The notes under the pieces: model-generated
Databases searched by the model: none
Told to the model about the DNA's origin: nothing
Seen by the model: only the letters and a program-made list of their open reading frames with translations
In this document: positions 53,501 to 62,500 of the stretch, in pieces
How positions within the stretch are numbered: position 1 is the stretch's first letter
How the letters are laid out: each line of letters begins with the position of its first letter
Assembly (NCBI GenBank): GCA_000827325.1
Contig: KN832876.1
Coordinates: forward strand, 1,426,001-1,490,000
DNA: 64,000 nt
Direction of reading: 5' to 3'
Source: Oidiodendron maius Zn
Taxonomy: Eukaryota; Ascomycota; Leotiomycetes; Myxotrichaceae
Translations under genes and position numbers: made by a program

Positions 53501-53761
53501 TGAGAGATTCCGTGACGACTTTGTGGCTCCACTAGATAGCTGGGGTTGCAATGGTCGCGCATCCCTTGGTGATTCCGGTGAAAACGACGGGAAGGAAGTT
53601 AGAGACTTATCGGAAATGGACGACGCCGAGCTTGACATATATGGTGAAAACTTTCGCGGCCTGCTGCGCATAGTGTGTGATCGCTGACTCTGCGCCGAAG
53701 ACGCTGAACATTGCGAAGTTGTCCTTTCCAGCTGGACAGGGACATCTGGATCCGCCGCCAT
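50591..53761 (-). CDS. TBC-domain Rab GTPase-activating protein
   Basis: A single exon of 1056 residues from MAADPDVPVQLERTTS. An in-frame ATG at 54004 would add 81 residues, but that stretch looks like leader sequence. The N-terminal 700 residues are Ser-rich and disordered, with a short coiled coil (about 150-220) and a conserved stretch AYSTDLLTDRFGFIYDQRRKKRQ (about 490-515) typical of fungal TBC proteins. The TBC domain (about 720-960) starts LVLGGIPVAYRAKIWAECSG. The arginine finger is in IQMDINRTL (IxxDxxR) and the glutamine finger in VGYCQGMN (YxQ), so GAP activity is expected. A charged helical tail follows (EAEKDLIRQREARNHLRKAE). The substrate Rab cannot be told. It is divergent from the short-chain dehydrogenase gene. 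Confidence 0.9.
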   Translation of the reverse strand: MAADPDVPVQLERTTSQCSASSAQSQRSHTMRSRPRKFSPYMSSSASSISDKSLTSFPSFSPESPRDARPLQPQLSSGATKSSRNLSNPSSIVESLTIPSPTKNSRSALFDDNPLGSKHLPGALNCASDEHIERLIARNGAVALVRQVAEDLAHRDDQISTLRRKAEERERALRKIIIECGLSNLDLETRLRAVEDEQRANDAANRDLAARENELRGMVNDAMSDTVAFADLEIPEADATIRASDALKALQANKTAKAASGWKDYIWGTTTRKNSHLSSVNGEPVNGFGSKTAAKRSASTSGRPTVLEGNLFQPPDTVKSASRPPSVNSSTASTMSRDRKPSSGLAAFALKLVAGNTTPRDADGADSRDRASSTDSPDRNRTQSSANSSTTKLNLAATSKPATKTITVTRKPNTNLSLGARAPQQDRWDTMSASPQKAAMGENTNNYGPVEMDTILPPDAQPPTVMQLYNNAYSTDLLTDRFGFIYDQRRKKRQKEAAERTKRTKRGSRLEMLSGARNGISPDNVSSDLDDERPDTPLSTEEKGEDGKPKRWQDYLKIATFPTELLSHTPSGAEPAFEVMEGGEVPPRSSGITSEERGFLPLTGTAAASPTVSGSSDIATISKPALDEPLSELTTEEVEPVKLLLKQLGEVHDSLQREKTVRWNDFLRKVRAERRRDSEAAAAALAADSRSQRPMALVPEASIADGEIVGVAGLGNKGKVGRAKWNEFKMLVLGGIPVAYRAKIWAECSGAAALRIPGYYDDLVGRNENKDDPAIVAQIQMDINRTLTDNIFFRKGPGVQKLNEVLLAYSRRNPEVGYCQGMNLITACLLLIMPTAEDTFWVLTSIIENILPRGYYDHSLLASRADQQVLRQYVGDILPKLSLHLDELNIELEALTFQWFLSVFTDCLSAEALFRVWDVVFCTNDGSTFLFQVALALLKLNEAQLLQCSTPAAIYTYINHQMTNHAISIDGLIHASEGLRRVVRRDDVETRRARAIEAEKDLIRQREARNHLRKAERIAAASLDAQAGTTMSEEVGGPHGEEPAGDIQVQAEAGAA

Positions 53762-54458
53762 CGTTATCAAATCACAGCCCTGGTGGCAGACCGCGCTGTC
53801 GAGGCGTTGGTCCTCCTCTTCTGCCAAGCGGCGAGCTGTCGTTGCAAAGGCGTCGAAGTGACATCCGACATACGCAGCTTCGGTGAAGGCAGGATGGCAT
53901 AGGAGGTGTGTACTTTGGAGTCGATGTTGGAACGTGGGGGCGCTGAGAGAGCCGAGAAGGCGGTCGTTTTCCTTGGGCAAACTGTGTGTGAGGCGAGCCA
54001 GCATCGCTTGATATCATTTAACTCCAAGCTCCAAGGTTCTGATGATGGGGCGAACATTACATTTCTACGCTGCTTAAACTCGCATTTTTCTATAGTTGCT
54101 CTGCCATACATCTCCATACCCCACCTGGATACGAATCCCCGCACTGAGAGAATTTCCTGCCCAAATCCCGCAATCTCGAGATATCTAATTACGATTTTGG
54201 TCTCTAAGGTGACGTTCTACTTGGTTAGTCATCGAAATGCTAAAGTCATCCCAGGTCGGCGTCGGGTAAGAAATTAAGGCCACAAGGCATGAACATAGCT
54301 TTGCCTTCCGAGGTCTGGAGTGAACTACGCGGGGGAGCCGTGGGCAGTGCGAAAGAGGTAGTTAAGGTAGGTCCTCTCGCAGAGTTCCCCATCTTTCTCT
54401 CCACGTGCCCTTTCTTTCTTTTGCTCTTTTTCAGGACACGTCCAATTCTCAATTCGCC
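53762..54458. promoter_or_regulatory. divergent promoter of the TBC and SDR genes
   Basis: About 0.7 kb between oppositely directed starts. It contains a CACGTG E-box at 54402-54407, 52 bp before the SDR start, and a pyrimidine-rich tract (54407-54435) that probably marks the SDR transcription start region. Confidence 0.5.
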
Positions 54459-55502
54459 ATGACGTCGGCTGCAAAGAGGAGACTGGAAGCGCTCAGCGAG
54501 CAGATTGTAGCTCCCATTGCTGATCAAGGGACGTTTGAGAATCTTCCAGTCTTGAAGAAGATCGCACCGGCTTCAAATGGGCCGCGAGTGCAAGGAAAGG
54601 TCGTAATTGTAACAGGTAAGATTCTATCGTGTTTTGCCCTTTACGCCATGCTGACGGTTATAAAAGGAACCAATTCTGCTCTAGGAATTGGTCGAGCTTC
54701 CGCACATCAGTTCGCTGAGAACGGTGCAAAGGCTATCTATATCTGTGATTTCAACGATTCCAATCTTGAGACCCACAAGCGCGAGCTTGCATCATTATAT
54801 CCTAAGGTTGACGTGCATACCCGCCAATTCGACGCTTCAGATGACGGGGCGGTCAAAGCTGTTGTAGATGATGCGATCAGGGCATATGGTCGTCTTGATA
54901 TCTTCTTTGCAAATGCAGGTATTGTAGGACAATCAAAGATCTTTACGGACATAGAGGCAGACGAATTCCTGCACACGCTGAAGACGAATGTTGTCAGGTA
55001 AGCATACTCCCACCAGTAGGCACAGGATACTGATTATAATTGCAGCGTGCACCTTGCCGCTAAGTATGCTGCGCCAGCCATGATGCTGACATCTGACGAG
55101 AAGAAATATCCCTCAGGGAGCATAATCGGCACTGCGTCCGTGGCAGGCTTACGGTCCAATGCGGGGTCTAGCGACTACTCCGCCTCCAAGGCGGGAGTGG
55201 TCTCCCTCGCCCAAACTATCTCATACCAGCTTGCTGGGACTGGCATCCGTATCAATGCCATATGTCCAGGCCTGATCGAGACGGGCATGACTGCCCCGAT
55301 GTTCAAGGCCGCGAGAGCAAGGGGAACGGAGAGGAAGGTTGGCCAACTTAACCCGCTAAAGAGAGCAGCGCACGCAGACGAGGTCGCGCGGGTGGCTTTA
55401 TTCTTGGGTAGCGATGAGAGCAGTTACGTGAACGGCCAGGCTTGGGCGGTTGACGGTGGTCTGAGCGCTGGGCACCCAGTTGTCCCAGGAAAGCTGGGTT
55501 AA
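54459..55502 (+). CDS. short-chain dehydrogenase/reductase
   Basis: Three exons (54459-54615, 54667-54997, 55046-55502) with introns of 51 and 48 nt give 314 residues. The first junction rebuilds the cofactor loop VVIVTGTNSALGIGRASA (TGxxxGIG). FFANAGIVG is the NAG motif, GTASVAG holds the catalytic Ser, and DYSASKAG the Tyr-x3-Lys pair, so the active site is intact. INAICPGLIETGM and VNGQAWAVDGGLSAGHP are classical-SDR C-terminal blocks. The Asp in YICDFNDS at the end of beta-2 suggests NAD(H). The substrate is unknown. An N-terminal 40-residue extension (MTSAAKRRLEALSEQ) precedes the Rossmann fold. The 51-nt first intron contains no stop and would add 17 residues if retained, splitting the cofactor loop. 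Confidence 0.87.
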
Positions 55503-55984
55503 AATTGAGGATGTATTTCGATGCTCATCTCGTCCGTAAGAAAATATCGTTCCTCTTTGACTTGTGATCAGACCGCTAGGTTCATATTTATTGCCATCGT
55601 GGTTCCATTGCGCGAGGTAATGGAGTGGGATTTGTTTTAACCAGAAAGCTTTCGGGTGGGGCTACTGTAACTGAGATTGGATAGATGTGGGCTATATTTT
55701 CAATGCATGAGATATTGCTCAGACGCTATTCTACTTCTTTGCATTGTAACAGCAGCGAAGACAAAACTATTCCGTTGGGATTTGCTGCACAACTAACTCT
55801 ATCTTAATTTTGAATACAAGTTGGGGATATTCCGAATATCCAGATATCATTGAATTGTAAGCTCTCCAGGACCTCGTTCGGAGGCCAGCCTGACAATACG
55901 ATGAGCCATATCAACAATTCACCCTCTCCACCACCACTTGGGTCTCCAACTTGCCGCATCTTACGAAATTGATACGCCTCCTCT
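55503..55984. other. convergent spacer between the SDR and PEX11 genes
   Basis: About 480 bp of AT-rich 3' sequence of two convergent genes. No gene was seen. Confidence 0.5.
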
Positions 55985-56825
55985 TTAAGCAGTCTTCTTC
56001 CATTGGGTGTACACGCCAATCAAACTGCTCGTCGTTCCGGCTAGACCGACGAATCCGTCATCGAAGCTGGTAATGCCAAGGGCGGCGGTGGGGACCGCGA
56101 GGTCGCAAAGGTCAGAGATAAATTGGAGATTGATAGCCGCGCGCTCCCTGATATCAATTTGTTAGCCGCAAAATCCTCAGTGTCTTCCCCCCGGAAACAG
56201 AAGTAACAGGTGAAAGGCATACTTCTCAATTCTCTTGGTGGCAATAGCTCCCTCCCCATCCTTCTTATCGATCCGGGCCTGCTGCTGTCGCAGATTGTAC
56301 AGCGAGTAGGCCCCAGACACGGCACTGAACAGCAGGCCGATCATCCAACACCGGTATGCCTCCTGCTGTAGCCTCTTGGTATTGGGGCTTTTCCTGATGT
56401 TCGCGGCGTCCAGGAAAGTGAGCGCATCGAGCGACAGGTAGCCCGCATATCCCAGCTGTCTGCCCACGGCGCAGTACTTGATAACGGGATCGAGGTTTTT
56501 GGAATCAGCCGCCACAGCTGCCGCCTTGAAGTGCTCGACGTTCTTGCCTAGCTGTAGAAAAGCGCGTGTCAGTCATATGGCGCCGTAAGGGGAGGGATGG
56601 TGGGGAACGAACGCGCATAGCTTTGCGGACGAGGCCAAATTGCTTCTTGACGGTTTCCCAGGGAGCAATCTCTCCGGGCGTGGCATTGGTGCGGAAGAGG
56701 TACCAGGCGTAGAAGCGGGAGAAGTATTGCAGCGTGCGGAGGAGCTTGTCCCGGCCAGCGGTCGTTGCGACGAACTTGAGGTAGTGAGCCACGGAGGGGT
56801 GGTACACAAGAGTGTCGGCAACCAT
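55985..56825 (-). CDS. PEX11: peroxisomal membrane protein Pex11
   Basis: Promotes peroxisome elongation and division. Three exons (56825-56613, 56551-56223, 56147-55985) with introns of 61 and 75 nt give 234 residues. The first intron has a GTTCGT donor. Junctions restore VRKAMRLGKNVEHFKAA and TKRIEKERAAINLQF. The N-terminus MVADTLVYHPSVAHYLKFVATTAGRDKLLRTLQYFSRFY contains the amphipathic helix that bends the membrane. AYRCWMIGLLFSAVSGAYSL and the C-terminal LAGTTSSLIGVYTQW are the conserved membrane-associated helices. Length equals yeast Pex11 (236). It shares a 337-bp promoter with the Fpg glycosylase gene. Confidence 0.94.
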
Positions 56826-57162
56826 GGTGAAAGCGTGAGGAGGTATTATAGGAGAGTGAAGATACTTATGGGTGTAGAAAGGTGGGAAAAAGATTGCAGT
56901 CGTTGGCTTTTTGTTGTAGGTTGGTCCGTTTGCTCGTGATACCCGGGTGCTTTATCTGGGTATCCTGTGGGGATGGACCGAGGTTGTCTTGTCCCGACGC
57001 TGCTCCATATTAGTCCTGAGGCACTAATGATGATAATTGAGTCACGTTACTTGGCGTCGCTTCGTGCCGTCAGAGTTCGAGGTCGAACGCGTCTCAGGAG
57101 CGAAGGGCGTAAGTGGTCACTGTATACAACGAAATCAGGTCCCTCTTCTGAGTCTTTTCAAG
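56826..57162. promoter_or_regulatory. 337-bp divergent promoter of PEX11 and FPG
   Basis: Shared by two divergent genes. An ACGCGT palindrome lies at 57087-57092, 71 bp before the FPG start codon, a position suited to G1/S-type control of a repair gene. Confidence 0.45.
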
Positions 57163-58415
57163 ATGCCTGAAATTGCGGAAGGTGAGACCCTCCTCCCTGC
57201 CGAATGACATCTACTAATTTGGCACAGTCGCACGCGTTGTCCACCATATCTGGAAGAGCCTTGTAGGCAAGACCATTAAAGCAGTCAACGCGCAAGATGA
57301 CTCGAACGTCTTTGGCAAAGCAGGCACAACTGGTGCTGAGTTCGAGAAGGCTATGGTAGGAAAGAAGATAGTAGGCGCTGGCCAGCAAGGGAAATATTTC
57401 TGGTCTGACACCTCTCCTGTATGTTCTCACAAGTACTGACTAGCACAGGATAGTGATGGACTCGCCGCCCCATCCCGTGATGCACTTCGGAATGACAGGT
57501 ATCTACTGCCCACTGCGTATAAGAGGTGGTCAAATCAGCTGCTGACGTCCTCCAGGATGGCTCTACATTCGTGGTCAGCCGACGATGCACTATCGCGGGA
57601 AGGAGACAGATGAAGAGGAGTCGTGGCCCCCGAAATTCTGGAAGTTCACCTTGGAGACGGAGGGAAAGCAAAAGGTTGAAGCCGCCTTTGCAGATGCACG
57701 CAGATTCGGAAGGGTGCGGCTACTCGATTGTGCAGCAGAGGCGATCAGAAACACTACTCCTCTTAAAGAGAATGGCCCAGATCCTGTCATCGACAAGGAC
57801 ATATTCACGGAGGAATATCTTGAGAACAAGATGCGGAGCAAGCACGTTCCAGTGAAGGCCCTGCTACTTGACCAAGCCAATATCTCGGGTATTGGCAACT
57901 ACGTTGGGTTGGTTTCCAGTTGTCTTCAGCGCGGAGGGCTACTACTGACTAGCGAATCTAGGGACGAGATTCTTTACCATGCTAAGCTCCACCCGGAGCA
58001 GTACAGTGATACGTTCAGCGCTGTACAGCTGAAACAACTGCATACTTCGATCATCTACGTCTGCCAGACTGCCGTGGATGCACTCGGCGATTCCACGAAG
58101 TTCCCCGAGGAGTGGCTCTTCAACCATCGCTGGGGCAAAGGCAAGAAAGATTCTCCCGGTACCCTGCCTAATGGCGCGAAGATCACTTTTCTGACGGTGG
58201 GCGGGCGGACCAGCTGCGTAGTGCCCAGCGTGCAGAAGAAGACGGGTGCGGTCGCTGGTGAGGTGAAGCAGGAGAGTAATGGTGCGAGAGTGGATGAGGC
58301 TGATGAGGCTAAGAGTAAGAAGAAAAGCAGTGGACGCGGCAAGAGGAAGGCCAAGGAGGAGGAGGAGGAAACGAAGGAAGTTGTGAAGCCGAAATCGCGG
58401 AGAACAAGGAAATAG
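57163..58415 (+). CDS. Fpg/MutM-type DNA glycosylase (formamidopyrimidine/8-oxoguanine), zinc-less fungal form
   Basis: Bifunctional base-excision-repair glycosylase/AP lyase. Five exons (57163-57181, 57228-57402, 57449-57498, 57556-57907, 57962-58415), with introns of 46, 46, 57 and 54 nt, give 349 residues. The 19-nt first exon encodes MPEIAE: after Met removal Pro1 is the Schiff-base nucleophile and Glu2 the acid. The Lys of GAGQQGKYFW and Met of HFGMTGWL fit the lesion-binding hairpin and void-filling loop. The H2TH motif is LDQANISGIGNYVGDEILY. Bacterial C4 zinc-finger cysteines are missing, as in plant/fungal FPG; GGRTSCVVPSVQKK takes the finger's place. A Lys/Arg/Glu-rich tail with nuclear-localisation character (KKKSSGRGKRKAK, KPKSRRTRK) ends the protein. 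Intron 4 (57908-57961) has no stop and a length divisible by three; retention would insert 18 residues inside the H2TH region. Confidence 0.92.
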
Positions 58416-59513
58416 AGGACCGGTTCATCAACAGGTACATGCCTACGTGCAGGCTGGACTTCACGGGCGTGGTGTCGTCCGGCTTGGTATTGTGCGCCTC
58501 CTTGGCATTTCCGGTGGAATGTAGCTACATCATCTGTCTGTACATCCGACACGGTGTTTATATAGGAGGGGCGTCTATCCGGCCCGACCTCGAATTCTTG
58601 AATTCTGCAGATGGGGGCGCAAGGGGAAGATACATCCAACAACGATACCTTGCCCGCAGTTCTGTATTAAGCAAGCCATCCAGATTGATGTAAAATAGCG
58701 TTTCTCATACAGTTACTTATGTACATACAGTAAGCGACTTGGTATTAACTACGACCAGTGTTGTAAAGGCAATCTTACATGCTCTCATAATTTTATGCGC
58801 TGACGGAACAGAGGGTATCCAGATTCCGGGGTCCGGCGACCAATCGCACGGCCGCCAATGCGACCAAACCCGAGCTGACGGCCCAAGTGAGGAAATGCCC
58901 TTCGCTGCTATTCGATGTCACCTCTCACGACCACCAAACGCAGCCGGTAAACAATACCATCCTTCTCGACAGTTCGCGGGTGGGCTGGCGGCGTGGGTCT
59001 CGGATGCCGGATAGTCGCCCTTCCCGAGATGTGCGAGCTGTTGGTTATCGACGCCGCACTGATGCTCTCCAGTCAGCTGTGCGCGCTCGTACTCCGAGGT
59101 GGCCCTATGGACGAGAGTGGGCAAAGGATGCCAACTATGGTTCTACTGTAACGGGTATGTACGTATTACTTACCTAAACTCGTACTGTGCACGACTCAGG
59201 CTGTAGGGCTGGTCCTGGATCAGTAGAGGGGCTCTTTGAACCCTCCTCGTACCCTTTCGTATTCGGGTTCCCCCCACATTGAGCAGTAGCTTTTTAATCC
59301 CAGGTCCAACACTTGAACTATGTTATCTGGAGTAAGGGTCCTCTCTCCTCTACTGGCTTGTTAATTTATTATTATTTTTGTATCCTTCTTCTTCTTCTTC
59401 TTCTGCTTAATATCTGTGTACCACTTCTTTCTAACCTTCCTTTTATCATCTTTCCTTCCCTCAGCTGCCTACTGGTGCACCGACGGTCCCCCCCGCAAAG
59501 GTGTGCGGCCAGC
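58416..59513. other. 1.1-kb spacer before the ABC transporter
   Basis: Upstream region of the transporter, with a TTC repeat at 59385-59405 in the leader. On the minus strand around 58799-59124 there are two short frames. One is a 68-codon stretch, the other ends in a hydrophobic segment (LTWAVSSGLVALAAVRLVAGP) before a stop near 58799. A spliced small gene is possible, but I could not find a convincing exon structure. Confidence 0.4.
59320..59364 (+). promoter_or_regulatory. possible 14-codon uORF in the ABC-transporter leader
   Basis: ATG at 59320 opens a 14-codon frame (MLSGVRVLSPLLAC) ending in TAA, 150 bp before the transporter start. It matters only if transcription begins upstream of it, which the sequence does not show. 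Confidence 0.25.
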
Positions 59514-62500
59514 ATGGGTTCCGCAGACGCGCTCAATGTATTCGAGAAGGACGAGGAGAAGAGAGCCGAGCTGGTGGTTGACGACGATGAGAAGGTCCCT
59601 GGCGAGAGAATGGAGAAGGAGAAGCTCCAGCACAGCGAATCGACTGATGCCTCTTCGACCTTTGACCCAGAGGAGTCCAAGGAGGCGGTCTTGGACTTGG
59701 CGCGCGCCGTTACCCAGCAGTCGCTGAAGGACTCCAACGGCGAGTACATCAATCCGTTCCTGGGCAGCTCAGGCAACCCCGCGCTGGATCCCCTTTCTGG
59801 AAAATTCAGCGCGCGAGCCTGGTGCAAGGCACTCCTGGCCATCCAGTCGCGGGACCCTGAGAGGTATCCTGAGCGGACGGCCGGGGTCGCATACAAGAAT
59901 CTGAGTGTGCATGGCTTTGGCGTACCCACCGACTACCAGAAGACATTCGGAAATTACCCGCTGGAGATAGGGGGCCTCTTCCAACGTCTCATCGGCAAGA
60001 GACAAAAGACTAAGATCCAAATCTTGCGAGACTTCGATGGCTTGGTGCGGAGTGGAGAGATGCTGGTGGTGCTGGGCCGCCCTGGCAGTGGTTGTTCGAC
60101 CCTATTGAAGACGATCGCTGGCGAGACAGATGGCTTCTTCGTAGATGAGCGCACTCACCTTAACTACCAGGGCATCCCTGCCTCCCAGATGCATAATGAT
60201 TTCCGTGGCGAGTGCATCTACCAAGCAGAGGTTGATGTCCACTTCCCTCAAATGACCGTGGGCCAGACCCTAGGCTTTGCTGCACGAGCGCGAGGTATGC
60301 TGTGATCGTCTTTGGGGAATGTGTTTGGCTTTCAAGTGTATGGCTAATTGTTTGAATAGCTCCTCGCAATAGATTTCCAGGTGTTAGTCGGGAAGTATAT
60401 GCTGATCATATGAGAGATGGTGGGTCGCTCTTCCGTATGCTCTATAGAAATGCTAACTAGATGATCCAGTCATTATGGCGATCTTTGGTCTTTCTCATAC
60501 CATTGACACCAAAGTTGGCAATGACTTCGTGCGTGGGATCAGTGGTGGTGAGCGGAAACGAGTCAGTATCGCCGAAGCGTAAGTTGCCGATTCTCACCTC
60601 ACTACCATGAGCCCCGGTGGAACCGATTACCTGTAGTGTTACTGACCTCTATCGGTTAGTGCCCTCGGACAAAGTCCTCTGCAGTGCTGGGATAATAGCA
60701 CTCGAGGTCTTGATTCAGCAACAGCACTAGAGTTCGTCAAGACGCTGAGAATCTCTACCGAAATGTCAGGTGCAACTGCCATTGTGGCTATCTACCAAGC
60801 ATCACAGTCTATTTACGATGTTTTCGACAAAGTAGTTGTACTGTATGAAGGACGGCAGATATATTTTGGAGAGAAAACTGCTGCAAAGAGATACTTCATC
60901 GACATGGGATTCGACTGCCCAACACGGCAAACCACCGCCGATTTCCTGACCTCTATCACGAGTCCTGCGGAGCGTGTGATTCGTCCTGGTTTTGAAATGA
61001 AGGTGCCACATACACCGGATGAGTTCGCTGCCGTATGGCAGAAAAGCGAGGACAGAGCACAGCTTCTGCGCGAGATAGACGAGTTTGACCGCCAGTATCC
61101 GATTGGCGGAGAGCAGGTAGAGAAATTCAAGGTATCCCGTAAAGGTAGGCAAGATTCGTTTCTTTCTAATGCCTTATCAAGCGCCATGCTAACAGGTGAA
61201 TCCAGCCACACAAGCCAAAGGCCAGCGGATAAAGTCCCCATACACACTCTCGGTGCCCATGCAGGTTAAGCTATGCACCCGTCGTGGGTTCCAAAGATTA
61301 CAGGGCGATATGAGTCTCCTTTTCACTGGTTTATTCGGACAGAGTGCTTTGGCCCTTATCATTAGTAGTGTTTTCTATAATCTTCAAAATAATACCGCCA
61401 CCCTCTTCAGCCGAGGAGCTCTCCTCTTCTTTGCCATTCTTATGGCCGCATTCCAAAGCTCCTTGGAGGTATGCCTATCAGATACTGCGTCATTGGGTTG
61501 ATAATCTAACGGAATAAATAGATTTTAACCCTCTACGCTCAACGACCAATTGTCGAGAAGCATGCAAAGTACGCCTTTTATCACCCGTTCGCAGAGGCTA
61601 TAGCATCTATGCTCACTGATCTTCCCAACAAAATTGGGACTGCAATTGTTTTCGACCTAGCCCTTTATTTCATGACGAATCTGCGAAGGACTCCAGGTCA
61701 CTTTTTTGTGTTCTTCCTATTTAGTTTTCTGTGCACTTTGGCGATGTCCATGTTTTTCCGTTCAATTGCATCGCTTTCGCGCACGCTGTCTCAGGTAAGT
61801 ACGGATAATTACCTATGTTTGATTACGCCTAACAATTTAATCAGGCTATGGCACCGGCAGCAGTCGTTATCCTTGCTCTGATCATTTACACTGGCTTCGC
61901 TATCCCTATTACTAACATGCACCCATGGTTTAGATGGATTAACTATCTGGACCCTGTGTCATACGCCTTTGAAGCTTTGATGATCAATGAGGTACGCGTG
62001 TCGTGACTACCCAATTAGAGTTTTGACGCTGATGCAGACAGTTCCATAATCGACAAATTGAATGCTTGACATTCGTGCCAACTGGCCCAGGATATGAGAA
62101 TGTTGATCCGCTTCAGAGGATATGTTCTACAACTGGTTCCCAGGCCGGCGCAAGCTTTGTGGATGGGGACACTTATATCGAAGTGAATTACCGATATCAT
62201 CATACTCACCTTTGGAGGTAAGCGTCCACAAGTGTCTATTGCCATGGTGGTGCTGATGCGAGCCCCAATAGAAATCTTGGCATCCTCATTGCCTTCATCA
62301 TATTTGGCCTGTTTGTCTACCTTGCTTCCACCGAGTATATTTCCGCCAAGAAATCCAAAGGCGAAGTGCTTCTTTTTAGACGTGGCCGCGTACCAGATTT
62401 GGGACCAAAACCCGACGAGGAAAGTAACATCGAAGATCGTCCCAACGCTGAGCTAGTTTTATCTAGAGAAAGGACAGTGCCTGAAGCTCCTCCAAGCATA

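Noticed and set aside
53762-54004. Upstream in-frame ATG at 54004 adding 81 residues to the TBC protein
   Set aside because: The extra stretch has leader-like composition and no motif, while MAADPDVPVQLERTTS at 53761 looks like a natural start. It cannot be excluded without transcript data.
59313-59513. Hydrophobic 67-residue N-terminal extension of the ABC transporter
   Set aside because: It has no ATG in frame and comes from a TTC/pyrimidine-rich leader. PDR proteins begin with an acidic soluble segment like the one at 59514.
61145-61205. Earlier acceptor at 61195 for intron 4 of the ABC transporter
   Set aside because: It would shift the frame. The acceptor ending at 61205 gives the family-like [16 protein letters not shown] junction.
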